Shown: positions 1-8,429 of the stretch, piece by piece
How the letters are laid out: every line of letters begins with the position of its first letter
Position numbering within the stretch: the stretch's first letter is position 1
Source: Candidatus Stercoripulliclostridium merdipullorum
GTDB taxonomy: Bacteria; Bacillota; Clostridia; Christensenellales; DTU072
NCBI GenBank assembly: GCA_018713745.1
Contig: DVOH01000016.1
Span: 79,604-116,796, forward strand
Direction: 5' to 3'
DNA length: 37,193 nucleotides
The notes under the pieces: generated by a model
Told to the model about the DNA's origin: nothing
The model's database searches: none
What the model saw: the letters and a program-made list of their open reading frames with translations, nothing else
Translations under genes and position numbers: made by a program

Positions 1-351
1 GGCAAATGCCGTCTTGCGGTCGCTGCCAAAAACGACTATTACGAAGATACCGACCGACCCCTGCGCGTTGCCACCAAGTTTGTCAACGTGACCAAAAAGT
101 ACTATGCTTCCAAAAACCGCGAGATCGAAGTGGTACGTCTCAACGGGTCGATCGAACTTGCTCCCATCCTCGGGTTGACCGACGTCATTGTCGATATCGT
201 CGAGACGGGGACTACCTTGAAAGAAAACGATCTCAGCGTGTACGAGGATATCGTACCCGTCAGCGCGAGACTGATTGCAAACAAAGCGAGTTACAAATTC
301 AAACGGGACGCCGTCGACGATCTGATCGGACGGCTGAAGGAGAAATTATGA
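1..351 (+). CDS. hisG: ATP phosphoribosyltransferase, catalytic subunit (3' end only)
   Basis: This is the 3' part of hisG, open from base 1 in the frame of the 87-aa ORF; the start lies outside the window. HisG condenses ATP with PRPP, the first and feedback-controlled step of histidine synthesis. The visible part ends in the periplasmic-binding-like fold with a PRPP-loop type stretch (DIVETGTTLKEN). The protein stops soon after, at RLKEKL, so it lacks the C-terminal ACT-like regulatory domain of long HisG. It is therefore the short form, which in known systems needs HisZ as partner; no hisZ is in the window and it may lie just upstream. The stop overlaps the hisD start (ATGA). The longer ORF track entry from base 6 is hisD read with a false upstream extension through hisG. 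Confidence 0.95.
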   Translation, partial: GKCRLAVAAKNDYYEDTDRPLRVATKFVNVTKKYYASKNREIEVVRLNGSIELAPILGLTDVIVDIVETGTTLKENDLSVYEDIVPVSARLIANKASYKFKRDAVDDLIGRLKEKL

Positions 352-1616
352 TCCGACGCTTCTGCGGCAAAGAAGTACTTGCCGCCGATATTTTTAAGAG
401 AGGCGCACAGGGCGACGAAGGCGTACGAGCGATTGTTCTCGGCGTGATCGAGCGCGTCCGCAAAGAGGGCGACCAAGCGCTGTATGCCTATGCGGAGCAA
501 TTTGATAAATGCAAATTGACGTCGCTTGAGGTATCCGAACAAGAGATAAAAGATGCCTATAACGCGACGGACGATTATTTCAAAGAAACTTTGCGCCTTG
601 CCGCGGACAACCTGAAACGCTACCACAAAGAGCAGGGCGGCAAAGAATACCGCATCGAAGAGGACGGCGTAACGCTGGGGCGGCGCGTCCTTCCGCTCGA
701 ACGGGTCGGGATTTATGTCCCCGGGGGAACGGCGAGTTATCCTTCGACCGTTCTGATGAACGCGGTACCCGCCAAAATCGCGGGGGTCAAAGAGATCGTT
801 ATGGTTACGCCGCCGCAAAAAGACGGGGGCGTGCGCAAAGAGATTCTTGCCGCGGCTTACGTCGCGGGCGTTGACCGCGTGTTCCGCGTGGGCGGAGCGC
901 AGGCGGTTGCCGCCTTGGCATACGGGACGGAGAGCGTCCCCAAAGTCGACAAAATCGTAGGGCCCGGCAATATGTACGTTGCCGCCGCCAAGCGTGAAGT
1001 GTTCGGGACGGTCGATATCGATATGATCGCGGGTCCCAGCGAAATTCTGATCGTCGCCGACGAAGGGGCTTCGCCCGTCGTCGTTGCCGCCGACCTTCTC
1101 GGGCAGGCGGAGCATGACCGTCAGGCGCAGGCGATTTTGGTCACGACTTCCGATGCGCTTGCCGAACGGACGGCGGCGGAACTCGAACGTCAGCTTGCGG
1201 AGCTGCCGCGCGCGTCGATTGCCCGCGAGGCGATCGAACGCTATTCCGCCATCGTGACGGTCAAGGATACGGACGAGGCGATCGAGATTGCCAATGCCGT
1301 CGCGCCCGAGCATCTCGAACTGATGATTGCCGATCCCGAGCGCTGTCTCGACGCCGTGCGGCACGCCGGGTCGGTGTTTTTGGGCTATCACACGCCCGAG
1401 GTGCTGGGGGACTATCTTGCCGGCACCAATCACACCTTGCCGACCAACGGTACGGCACGGTTTTCGAGTCCGCTCTCGGTAGAGGATTTTCAGAAAAAAA
1501 CGTCTTATCTCCGTTATTCGCGGGACAAACTGGAAGCGATCAAAGACCGTCTTGCCGATTTTGCCGAACGCGAAGGGCTTTCGGCACACGCCCGTTCTGC
1601 GACAAAGAGGTTCTGA
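348..1616 (+). CDS. hisD: Histidinol dehydrogenase
   Basis: HisD oxidises L-histidinol to L-histidine in two NAD-dependent steps, the last reactions of the pathway, in the cytoplasm. The start at 348 is chosen because ATG overlaps the hisG stop (ATGA); the track ORF begins too early. The resulting 422 aa is the usual family length. Visible family signatures are [14 protein letters not shown] in the Rossmann region, DMIAGPSEI, the zinc-binding [10 protein letters not shown] (Gln and His ligands), AGTNHTLPT, and a late histidine in EGLSAHARS that fits the last zinc ligand. It is second in the his operon, followed by hisC after one base. Nothing looks broken. Confidence 0.97.
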   Translation: MIRRFCGKEVLAADIFKRGAQGDEGVRAIVLGVIERVRKEGDQALYAYAEQFDKCKLTSLEVSEQEIKDAYNATDDYFKETLRLAADNLKRYHKEQGGKEYRIEEDGVTLGRRVLPLERVGIYVPGGTASYPSTVLMNAVPAKIAGVKEIVMVTPPQKDGGVRKEILAAAYVAGVDRVFRVGGAQAVAALAYGTESVPKVDKIVGPGNMYVAAAKREVFGTVDIDMIAGPSEILIVADEGASPVVVAADLLGQAEHDRQAQAILVTTSDALAERTAAELERQLAELPRASIAREAIERYSAIVTVKDTDEAIEIANAVAPEHLELMIADPERCLDAVRHAGSVFLGYHTPEVLGDYLAGTNHTLPTNGTARFSSPLSVEDFQKKTSYLRYSRDKLEAIKDRLADFAEREGLSAHARSATKRF

Positions 1617-1617
1617 T

Positions 1618-2700
1618 ATGGATTTTTCCGCACCCAAGTTTTCGGGACTTGCCGTCTATACGCCGGGCGAGCAGCCCAAAGACAAACGCTATCTTAAGCT
1701 CAACACCAACGAGTCGCCGTTTCCGCTGTCGCCCCACGCGCAGGAGGCGTTAAAAAGGGACGACCTTGCCGATCTCCGCTTATATTCCGATCCCGAGTCG
1801 ACCGAACTGACGGCGGCGCTTGCCGCACATTACGGACTTTGTTCCGATCAGGTGCTTGTCACCAACGGGTCGGACGAAGCCCTTGCGTTTGCCTTCCTGA
1901 TTTTTTGCCAAAACAAGGTTCGCTATCCCGCGATTTCTTACGGGTTTTACCGCAGTTTTGCTTCGCTTGCCCGCATCGAAGCCTGCGAAGTCGAACTGAA
2001 AGAAGATTTTTCGATCGATCCCGCCGATTACTTCGACAGCGATTGTCCCGTCGTCATCGCCAATCCCAATGCGCCGACGGGGCTTGCTTTGCCGCGTTGC
2101 GCGATCGAAGAGATCCTTCGCCGCAATCCCGGGCAGATCGTCGTGATCGACGAAGCCTACGTCGACTTCGGCGCCGAAAGCGCGGTGCCCTTGATTGCCC
2201 GATACCCCAATCTCGTCGTTGTCGGGACGTTCAGCAAATCCCGCTCGCTCGCAGGCGGACGGATCGGGTTTGCCTTATCTTCAAAGGACAATATCGACGC
2301 CCTGAAGCGGATCAAATACAGCTTTAATCCCTACAACGTCAATCGGATGAGCGCGATTGTCGCAAAAGCCGCCGTCGAGGACGACGCATATTTCCGCGCT
2401 TGCTGCGCCGCCGTCGCCGCTACGCGTGAGCGCACCAAAACCGCCCTGATCGAAAGGGGCTTCGGCGTGACCGACAGCAAGGCGAATTTTCTGTTTGCCG
2501 CCCATCCCGCAATCGACGGCGAAACACTGTATCTCGAACTCAAAAAAAGAGGCGTTCTCGTTCGATTTCTCAAAGGCGAACGGCTTCGGCCTTATGTGCG
2601 CGTCAGTGTGGGAAGCGATGCGGATATGGAGCGGTTTTTGGCAGAGGTCGACGCGATAACGGCTTCCTGCCCTTGCCTCTCCTCTCAAAATCATGTATAA
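1618..2700 (+). CDS. hisC: Histidinol-phosphate aminotransferase
   Basis: HisC is a PLP-dependent aminotransferase (fold type I) that converts imidazole acetol phosphate and glutamate to histidinol phosphate. The start at 1618 follows an AGAGG ribosome site and sits one base after the hisD stop; the track start at 1552 lies inside hisD. The product is 360 aa, normal for the family. The substrate-binding LNTNESPF segment, the NPNAPTG motif, the DEAYVDF motif and the PLP-lysine segment TFSKSRSLAGGRIGF are all present. HisC paralogues can act on other aromatic substrates, but the operon position argues for histidine. The last codons overlap a promoter-like sequence, listed separately, that could serve the downstream genes. 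Confidence 0.96.
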   Translation: MDFSAPKFSGLAVYTPGEQPKDKRYLKLNTNESPFPLSPHAQEALKRDDLADLRLYSDPESTELTAALAAHYGLCSDQVLVTNGSDEALAFAFLIFCQNKVRYPAISYGFYRSFASLARIEACEVELKEDFSIDPADYFDSDCPVVIANPNAPTGLALPRCAIEEILRRNPGQIVVIDEAYVDFGAESAVPLIARYPNLVVVGTFSKSRSLAGGRIGFALSSKDNIDALKRIKYSFNPYNVNRMSAIVAKAAVEDDAYFRACCAAVAATRERTKTALIERGFGVTDSKANFLFAAHPAIDGETLYLELKKRGVLVRFLKGERLRPYVRVSVGSDADMERFLAEVDAITASCPCLSSQNHV

Positions 2701-2701
2701 T
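2673..2701 (+). promoter_or_regulatory. Internal sigma-A-type promoter for hisBHAF-IE
   Basis: TTGCCT (4/6 match to the -35 consensus) is followed after exactly 17 bases by TATAAT (6/6), overlapping the stop codon of hisC. A transcript would start near 2708, just ahead of the hisB ribosome site GGGAGG. It would let the hisB-to-hisIE part be expressed separately from hisGDC. This is a sequence match only. Confidence 0.6.
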
Positions 2702-2730
2702 ATAGTTATCAAGGCACGGGAGGTTGCTTT

Positions 2731-3318
2731 ATGAGAATTTCCGAAGTTGCAAGAAAGACCAAAGAAACCGTCATTCGCCTGGGATTTAACCTGGACGGAA
2801 AGGGAAAAGCCGCAATCGATACGGGGGTGGGATTTTTGGATCACATGCTCGAACTGTTTGCGTTACACGGCGGGTGCGATCTCGACGTCAAGTGCGACGG
2901 CGATCTCAAAGTCGACAGCCACCACACGGTAGAAGACGTCGGAATTTGTCTTGGCAAAGCGATTGCCGAAGCGCTCGGCGACAAAAAAGGGATTGTCCGA
3001 TACGGCAGTATTCTGCTCCCGATGGACGACGCGCTGATTGCCGTTGCGGTCGATCTCGGCGGCAGAAGTTATCTGAACTGCGACGTCGCGTTTCCCGCGT
3101 CCAAAATCGGTACGTTCGACACCGAACTGATCGAAGAATTTTTTACCGCGCTGATTCGTGAGAGCGGCATCAATCTGCATTTTGTCAGAATGGCGGGCAA
3201 AAACGGGCATCACATCGCCGAAGCCATGTTCAAAGGATTCGGACGCGCGTTGTGCCAAGCCGCGGCGATCGACTACAAAAACGCCGACCGTACCCCCAGC
3301 ACCAAAGGAACGTTATGA
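2731..3318 (+). CDS. hisB: Imidazoleglycerol-phosphate dehydratase
   Basis: HisB dehydrates imidazole glycerol phosphate to imidazole acetol phosphate, feeding HisC. At 195 aa this is the monofunctional dehydratase, not the fusion with histidinol phosphatase known from enterobacteria; no hisN-type phosphatase is seen in the window. Metal-binding motifs of the duplicated half-domains are visible: GFLDHMLELF, DSHHTVEDVG, and the C-terminal NGHHIAEAMFKG. The start is supported by GGGAGG eight or so bases upstream. It lies 30 bases after hisC, the widest gap in the operon and the site of the probable internal promoter, and its stop overlaps the hisH start (ATGA). Confidence 0.97.
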   Translation: MRISEVARKTKETVIRLGFNLDGKGKAAIDTGVGFLDHMLELFALHGGCDLDVKCDGDLKVDSHHTVEDVGICLGKAIAEALGDKKGIVRYGSILLPMDDALIAVAVDLGGRSYLNCDVAFPASKIGTFDTELIEEFFTALIRESGINLHFVRMAGKNGHHIAEAMFKGFGRALCQAAAIDYKNADRTPSTKGTL

Positions 3319-3932
3319 TCGGAGTGATCGATTACGGCGTCGGCAATCTGTTTTCGCTGACGGCGTCTTTGAAACATCTCGGACTGAAAACCGTCGTCAC
3401 GGACGACGCCGGTACTTTGCTTGCCTGCGACAAGCTGATTCTTCCGGGGGTGGGCGCATTCGGCGACGCAAGGCGCAAACTGTCCGAGAAAGGATTGGAT
3501 CGACTGATCGTCGAAGAGGCTTCGCGCGGCAAGCCCCTTCTCGGCATCTGCCTCGGAATGCAGATGCTCTTTGACAGCAGCTCGGAGTACGGGTTTCACA
3601 AAGGACTCGGGCTGATCGGCGGCAGGGTGGAGCCCATCGAACCCGATCTCACCAAACCCCTCAAAATTCCGCACATCGGTTGGAATGCCCTGCATTTTGT
3701 CAAGGACAGTCCGCTTTTCCGCTATGTGGACGAAGGAGAGTTTGTCTATTTTGTCCATTCGTATTACGCAAAAGACTGTGCTCCCGATACCCTCTGCACG
3801 GCGGAGTATGACATTCCGCTGACGGCGGCGGTGGGACGTGGCAATGTGTTCGGCACCCAGTTCCATCCCGAAAAAAGCGGCGATACCGGTCTCAGAATTC
3901 TCAAAGGGTTTGCCGATCAGGAGGTAAGATGA
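3315..3932 (+). CDS. hisH: Imidazole glycerol phosphate synthase, glutaminase subunit
   Basis: HisH hydrolyses glutamine and channels ammonia to HisF, together making imidazole glycerol phosphate and AICAR. The start at 3315 overlaps the hisB stop (ATGA); the track ORF starts 63 bases too early. It is 205 aa, normal for the class I glutamine amidotransferase subunit. The N-terminal DYGVGNL, the oxyanion region LPGVGAFGD, the nucleophile cysteine in GICLGMQ and the catalytic His-Glu pair in QFHPEKS are all intact. It is separated from its partner hisF by hisA, the common H-A-F order in Bacillota. Its stop overlaps the hisA start. Confidence 0.97.
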   Translation: MIGVIDYGVGNLFSLTASLKHLGLKTVVTDDAGTLLACDKLILPGVGAFGDARRKLSEKGLDRLIVEEASRGKPLLGICLGMQMLFDSSSEYGFHKGLGLIGGRVEPIEPDLTKPLKIPHIGWNALHFVKDSPLFRYVDEGEFVYFVHSYYAKDCAPDTLCTAEYDIPLTAAVGRGNVFGTQFHPEKSGDTGLRILKGFADQEVR

Positions 3933-4648
3933 AACTGTTCCCCGCAATCGACGTACGCGGCGGCAAAGTCGTACGCCTGACACAGGGCGACTACGACCGT
4001 ACGACCGTTTATCACGATGATCCCCTTTGCAAGGCGGCGGAATTCGAAGGGGCAGGTGCAAAGTACCTGCATCTGGTCGATCTCGACGGCGCAAAGGATG
4101 CTACTCTTGCCAATTTCGACGCCATCTGCCGCGCGGCTTCGGGGTGTCGGATGTTCAGCGAAGTCGGGGGCGGGATTCGCTCCGAAGATCGGATCGAGGC
4201 GTATCTCTCCCGCGGGGTCGGGCGGGTAATTCTCGGTACGATTGCGTACGAGGACTACGGATTCTGTTGCCGGATGGCAAAGCGTTACGGCGATGCGATC
4301 GCCGTCGGCGTCGACGCGCGCGACGGCAAAGTTGCCATAAACGGATGGAAACAGGTAACCGAAACCGACTCTTTGGAGTTCTGCAATCGGATGCGGGATG
4401 CAGGTGTCGGAACGGTGATTTATACCGATATTGCCTGTGACGGCATGCTCGGCGGGACCAATCTCGAAGTGTATCGCAAGCTGGTAACAATCGACGGACT
4501 CCGAATCGTCGCGTCGGGCGGCGTCGGGTCGCTCGACGATCTCGTCCGCCTGAAAGAGATCGGCGTCGACGGCGTCATCGTCGGCAAAGCGCTTTATACG
4601 GGGGCGGTTTCGCTGCGGGACGCCCTTCGGATTGCGGAGGAAGTATGA
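3929..4648 (+). CDS. hisA: ProFAR isomerase
   Basis: HisA is a (beta/alpha)8-barrel enzyme that opens the ribose ring of ProFAR to PRFAR by an Amadori rearrangement. The 239-aa product begins LFPAIDVRGGK with the catalytic aspartate early in strand 1, and carries the second catalytic aspartate in VGVDARDGK. Phosphate-binding glycine loops are seen at EVGGGIRS and ASGGVGS. The loop written TDIACDGMLGG differs slightly from the more usual TDI-DG-L-G wording but keeps the key residues. A dual HisA/PriA role with TrpF activity is not indicated. Four-base overlaps with hisH and hisF suggest translational coupling. Confidence 0.96.
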   Translation: MKLFPAIDVRGGKVVRLTQGDYDRTTVYHDDPLCKAAEFEGAGAKYLHLVDLDGAKDATLANFDAICRAASGCRMFSEVGGGIRSEDRIEAYLSRGVGRVILGTIAYEDYGFCCRMAKRYGDAIAVGVDARDGKVAINGWKQVTETDSLEFCNRMRDAGVGTVIYTDIACDGMLGGTNLEVYRKLVTIDGLRIVASGGVGSLDDLVRLKEIGVDGVIVGKALYTGAVSLRDALRIAEEV

Positions 4649-5409
4649 TTACCAAGCGCATTATTCCTTGTCTTGACGTCCGCAACGGCCGCGTGGTCAA
4701 AGGCAAGCGGTTCGAAGGCGTCCGCGACGTCGAAGATCCCGTCGCACTTGCCGAGTTCTACAATCGAGAGGGCGCGGACGAACTGGTTTTTTACGACATT
4801 ACCGCCACCGTCGAAGGACGGGGCTTGTTTACCGACGTTCTGCGCGAAGTGGCGAGGCAGATCTTTATCCCCTTAACCGTAGGGGGCGGAATCAATACGC
4901 TCGACGACTTTGACCGCGTGCTGAAGTGCGGCGCCGACAAGGTCAGCGTCAATTCGGGCGCCATCAAAAATCCCGCTCTGATCGAAGAAGGCGCCAAGCG
5001 TTACGGCAATCAGTGCGTCGTTTTGTCGATGGACGTCAGACGCGTGGACGGCAGATTTATGGTCTTTTCGGGCGGCGGTCGCTTTGCAACGGGCATCGAC
5101 GCCCTCGAATGGGCAAAGCGCGGCGAGGATGCGGGCGCGGGCGAACTGGTCGTCAACAGCATCGATACCGACGGCGTCAAACGCGGATTCGATCTCGAAA
5201 TGCTGAAAGCCATCGAGCAGCGCGTTTCGATTCCCGTCATCGCTTCGGGCGGCGCGGGATGTATCGACGATTTTGTCCGTCTGTTCGACGCCATCCCCTC
5301 GGTCGACGCGGGGCTTGCGGCAAGCATTTTCCATTACCGCGAAGTTTCCATCGCCGATCTCAAGCGGACTTTGCAACAAAACGGGATTCCCGTCAGAATA
5401 CAGAGGTGA
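4645..5409 (+). CDS. hisF: Imidazole glycerol phosphate synthase, cyclase subunit
   Basis: HisF is the barrel subunit that uses HisH-derived ammonia to cyclise PRFAR. It is 254 aa, the usual size. The opening [16 protein letters not shown] holds the first catalytic aspartate; the second is in SMDVRRVDG. Phosphate sites appear in TVGGGI and ASGGAG. The segment [13 protein letters not shown] is the expected HisF loop. It resembles HisA, as both descend from one half-barrel, but the N-terminal CLDV and overall length identify it as HisF. It overlaps the end of hisA by four bases and is followed by hisIE after two bases. Confidence 0.97.
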   Translation: MITKRIIPCLDVRNGRVVKGKRFEGVRDVEDPVALAEFYNREGADELVFYDITATVEGRGLFTDVLREVARQIFIPLTVGGGINTLDDFDRVLKCGADKVSVNSGAIKNPALIEEGAKRYGNQCVVLSMDVRRVDGRFMVFSGGGRFATGIDALEWAKRGEDAGAGELVVNSIDTDGVKRGFDLEMLKAIEQRVSIPVIASGGAGCIDDFVRLFDAIPSVDAGLAASIFHYREVSIADLKRTLQQNGIPVRIQR

Positions 5410-5411
5410 TT

Positions 5412-6056
5412 ATGCAACAATTCGATTTGAAATTCAACCGTCACGGTCTGATCCCCGCCATTGTCGTCGACCATTATACCAAACAGGTCCTGACGCTTGC
5501 GTATATGAACGAGGAGTCCCTCCGCATCAGTATTGCCGAGGGCAAAACCTGCTTCTGGTCGCGTTCGCGCGGGTGTTTGTGGCGCAAGGGAGAGACTTCC
5601 GGCAACGTACAGCACATCGTGTCGATCAAAGCCGACTGCGACCGCGACGCGTTGGTCGTCGAAGTCGTCAAAGAAGGACCCGCCTGCCATACGGGGGAGG
5701 AAAGCTGCTTTTTCAACGATCTTTATCAAAACGAAGATTACAAAGAGTTTTCGTACGAGCAGCTTTACGATCTGATCGCGGGGCGCAAAACCGATCCCAA
5801 AGAAGGCAGTTATACAACCTATCTGTTCAACAAAGGCATCGACAAAATTCTGAAGAAAGTCGGGGAAGAGTCGACCGAAGTGATTATCGGCGGCAAGGGC
5901 GGCGACAAGCGCGAAACGATTTACGAAATCGCCGATCTTGCCTATCACGTCATGGTGCTGATGGTCGAAATGGGCATCACGACCCGGGATATCTTCGACG
6001 AACTTGCATCGCGCCATGTGATTGACAAAAAAATCAAGCAGGAAAAGCCGGTTTAA
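5412..6056 (+). CDS. hisIE: Bifunctional phosphoribosyl-AMP cyclohydrolase / phosphoribosyl-ATP pyrophosphatase
   Basis: This fused enzyme performs steps two and three of histidine synthesis: PR-ATP pyrophosphohydrolysis (HisE) and opening of the purine ring of PR-AMP (HisI). The start at 5412 follows AGAGGTGAT and lies two bases after hisF; the track ORF begins far inside hisF. Of 214 aa, roughly residues 1-110 are HisI, with [27 protein letters not shown] and the cysteine-bearing PACHTG. The remainder is the all-alpha HisE, with [15 protein letters not shown] and the [11 protein letters not shown] helix. It is the last gene of the operon and runs into a strong terminator that begins before its stop codon. 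Confidence 0.96.
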   Translation: MQQFDLKFNRHGLIPAIVVDHYTKQVLTLAYMNEESLRISIAEGKTCFWSRSRGCLWRKGETSGNVQHIVSIKADCDRDALVVEVVKEGPACHTGEESCFFNDLYQNEDYKEFSYEQLYDLIAGRKTDPKEGSYTTYLFNKGIDKILKKVGEESTEVIIGGKGGDKRETIYEIADLAYHVMVLMVEMGITTRDIFDELASRHVIDKKIKQEKPV

Positions 6057-6069
6057 GCCGGCTTTTTTT
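6043..6069 (+). terminator. Terminator of the histidine operon
   Basis: A perfect 7-bp stem AAGCCGG / CCGGCTT with a six-base loop is followed by a run of T. The left arm includes the last codons and stop of hisIE, so the hairpin forms right at the end of the operon. Confidence 0.9.
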
Positions 6070-6108
6070 ACGCGTGCGCGACTTATCGCGCCCGAACGTG
6101 CGAAATCC

Positions 6109-6137
6109 TTGCAAAAGGGCGGGGGGTGTGGTAAACT
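6109..6137 (+). promoter_or_regulatory. Probable promoter of the glutaminase-family gene
   Basis: TTGCAA and TAAACT (each 4/6 to consensus) are separated by 17 bases and lie 32 bases ahead of the next start codon. A short hairpin, GCGCGA-CTTA-TCGCGC, sits just upstream at 6076-6091 and could be a regulator site. Confidence 0.45.
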
Positions 6138-6169
6138 GAAGCTAACCATCAAGCGATTTTGAGGAAGTT

Positions 6170-8194
6170 ATGATCGAGACCAAACTCAGTGCTTATCCTT
6201 TGCTGACGTTCGACCCGTTGTTTTCGCTGTGGAGTTCGGCGGAAAACTTGTATGACGACAATGTCCGGATGTGGACGGGTGCCGAAAAACCGATTTACGG
6301 CAACATCGAAATCGACGGGGTATGCAAGCGGTTTATGGGGACCAAAGGCGGCGAGTATATCCTGCGGCAACGCAAAGTCGAAGTCGGACTCAACCGCACG
6401 CGCTACACATTCAGCGACGAGATCGTTACGCTCACGCTGACGTTTACCGTGCCGCAGTTCATCAAGGACGCCGCGCTGACAGCCCGACCCGTCGGATATA
6501 TCGACGTTACGGTAGAGTCGGCGGACGGCAAGGAACACGAGATTGACGCCGTCATCGATTTCAGTGAAAAAATCGTTTGCGAAGATGCCAAAAAACTGAC
6601 GCGCGGCGGCGTTTTGCCCTATCCGCAAGGGAAGATCGGCTATATCGGACGCTTGCTGCAAAAGACCATTCAGAACGCGGGGGACTTCCGCGAAACCGAC
6701 TGGGGATGGCTGTATCTCGCGGGCGATGCCGAAATCATGGTCAGCTCCGAAGTCGCCAAACGCTCTTACTTCAAAGGCGGAAACTTTAAGGAAGACAAAA
6801 ACTACCGCAAACTTCTCGTTTCGCAAAAAAAAGGCAAGGTTGCCCCCGGAAAGCCGTTGTCCTGGTTTTTGGTCGTCGGTTATGACGATATTTTCTCGGT
6901 CAACTACTTCGGACAATACAAAAAGGGTTATTGGACAACCGCCAATTATTCCATCGTCAACGCCATTCAGACGGCATTTGCCGAACATGACGAAACAATC
7001 CGCCGTTGCGAACAAGCGGATGCGCTGTTCGAAACCAAACTTGCCGCAGGCTACGGCAACGGTTATCTGACGGCATTGTACGGGTCGTACCGGCAAGCGG
7101 TCGCGGGTGTCAAAATCATCGGCGAAGACGACGGGTACGTCGTCCTCAACAAAGCCTCTTCGCGCGGCGGGTTTGCAGCCGATCTTTCGATCACTTACGC
7201 TGCCGCCCCGATGATCCTGACGTTCAATCCGACGTTTCTCAAAGGAATGCTGAAGCCGCTTTTCGAGTTTGCCCGCATGAAGGCTTGGCAATTCGACTTT
7301 GCGCCTTCGGACGCGGGACTTTACCCTTACGCGACGGGACAGATCCGCGGCGCGGCAGGGCGATTTATCGTCCGCAGTTCTTATTTTCCTTTTCTGAAGC
7401 ATATCTGCAATCGGTCGGATAAAAATATTTATGACCCCTCCGAGCTTTCTCCCGTCGACAGCACGGCGTCGATGCTGATCCTTTCCGCCGCCTATTTCAA
7501 TGAGTCGGGCGACTTTGCCTTCGTGCGCGAAAACGCCGATCTGATGAGCGGCTGGGCGGACTATCTCGTTGGGGCGGGACTTGCGGTAGGCGGGTGTCCT
7601 TCGCCGTTTGCCTCCCTCGACATTCCCCCAAAAGACGTCAACCTTGCCGTCAAAAGCATCGTTGCAATCGCGGCATGGGGACTTTTGCGCAACGAAATTC
7701 AGCCCGGCGGCGGCAAGCCCTATCTCGAAACCGCCGCGCGCCTTGCCAAAGATCTGATCTCGGTGTCCGATCTCGGCGACCGTCTTGCCCTTGCCGTCGA
7801 CGATCGCAAAAGCTGGGGGCTGAAATACAACCTGATCTGGGATCGGATTTTTGCAACCCACCTGTTTGACGACGCTTTGATTGACCGCGAGATTGCGTTT
7901 TATCTGACGCGGCTGCATAAGTACGGCGTCGCGCTCGACAACCGCTCGACCGAAACCAGCGCGCCGTTTATGATGTGGACGGCAACGCTCGGCGGCAAAA
8001 CCGCCGTCCGTGCCTGCGGCGTCGCCATTGCCGACATGCTCGCAAACGCGCCCGACCGTGTGCCGTTTCCGACGGTGTACGACGCGGTTTCGGCAGAAGC
8101 GACCGACTTTGCCAATGCCGCCGTCGGCGGGGTCTGGATGCCGATTTATGCAGGCTATGCCATCGGCAAAAAAGGATTTTTGAAACCTCTTTGA
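6170..8194 (+). CDS. Glutaminase A-like family protein (DUF4964/DUF5127/DUF4965/DUF1793 type)
   Basis: The 674-aa protein has the hallmark layout of the glutaminase A-like glycosidase-fold family: an N-terminal segment with DPLFSLWSSAENLYDDN and an IYGNIEIDG / FMG stretch (DUF4964/DUF5127-like), a central region with SSRGGFAADLSITYAAAP and DAGLYPYATGQ (DUF4965-like), and a C-terminal alpha-toroid with KYNLIWDRIFAT and YGVALDNRSTETSAPFMMW (DUF1793-like). Fungal members were described as glutaminases, but most bacterial members are uncharacterised and the fold resembles carbohydrate-active enzymes, so substrate is uncertain. There is no signal peptide, so it should be cytoplasmic, unlike many homologues. 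GAGGAAG precedes the ATG. It stands between its own promoter and terminator, so it looks monocistronic; the sugar-salvage operon follows. Confidence 0.8.
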   Translation: MIETKLSAYPLLTFDPLFSLWSSAENLYDDNVRMWTGAEKPIYGNIEIDGVCKRFMGTKGGEYILRQRKVEVGLNRTRYTFSDEIVTLTLTFTVPQFIKDAALTARPVGYIDVTVESADGKEHEIDAVIDFSEKIVCEDAKKLTRGGVLPYPQGKIGYIGRLLQKTIQNAGDFRETDWGWLYLAGDAEIMVSSEVAKRSYFKGGNFKEDKNYRKLLVSQKKGKVAPGKPLSWFLVVGYDDIFSVNYFGQYKKGYWTTANYSIVNAIQTAFAEHDETIRRCEQADALFETKLAAGYGNGYLTALYGSYRQAVAGVKIIGEDDGYVVLNKASSRGGFAADLSITYAAAPMILTFNPTFLKGMLKPLFEFARMKAWQFDFAPSDAGLYPYATGQIRGAAGRFIVRSSYFPFLKHICNRSDKNIYDPSELSPVDSTASMLILSAAYFNESGDFAFVRENADLMSGWADYLVGAGLAVGGCPSPFASLDIPPKDVNLAVKSIVAIAAWGLLRNEIQPGGGKPYLETAARLAKDLISVSDLGDRLALAVDDRKSWGLKYNLIWDRIFATHLFDDALIDREIAFYLTRLHKYGVALDNRSTETSAPFMMWTATLGGKTAVRACGVAIADMLANAPDRVPFPTVYDAVSAEATDFANAAVGGVWMPIYAGYAIGKKGFLKPL

Positions 8195-8213
8195 TTTTTC
8201 CTTTGTGCAACCG

Positions 8214-8237
8214 ACGCAGCGGAAGCGCTGCGTTTTT
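8214..8237 (+). terminator. Terminator after the glutaminase-family gene
   Basis: A perfect 8-bp stem ACGCAGCG / CGCTGCGT with a GAAG tetraloop is followed by TTTT. It separates this gene from the hexosaminidase operon. Confidence 0.85.
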
Positions 8238-8338
8238 CATTTTTGAGGAACCTTTATCAGATTTTCGGATTCCCGATCTGTTTGGTTATGGCGCAAGAGG
8301 GAACATGGCGGCTTTGCCGCGGGGTTTTAGGCTTTCTC

Positions 8339-8367
8339 TTGCTTTTCTTCCCGAAAGATGATACACT
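8339..8367 (+). promoter_or_regulatory. Probable promoter of the hexosaminidase operon
   Basis: TTGCTT and TACACT (each 4/6) are spaced 17 bases apart. The -10 box covers the ATG used by the ORF track (8358), which argues that translation really starts at 8430. The rest of the 8238-8338 gap shows no gene or clear repeat. Confidence 0.45.
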
Positions 8368-8429
8368 ATATAACACTAAATAAAATAATAACGTTGCTGC
8401 CCGTACGGGCGGAGCGGACGGAGAAGCGG

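Noticed and set aside
6-347. Upstream extension of hisD in the ORF track
   Set aside because: These codons overlap hisG in another frame; the ATGA overlap at 348 and normal family length fix the true start.
291-1637. 448-aa minus-strand ORF opposite hisD, and other long antisense ORFs opposite his genes, DUF1846 and gatA
   Set aside because: They mirror the codon pattern of strongly supported genes on the other strand and show no domain or ribosome site.
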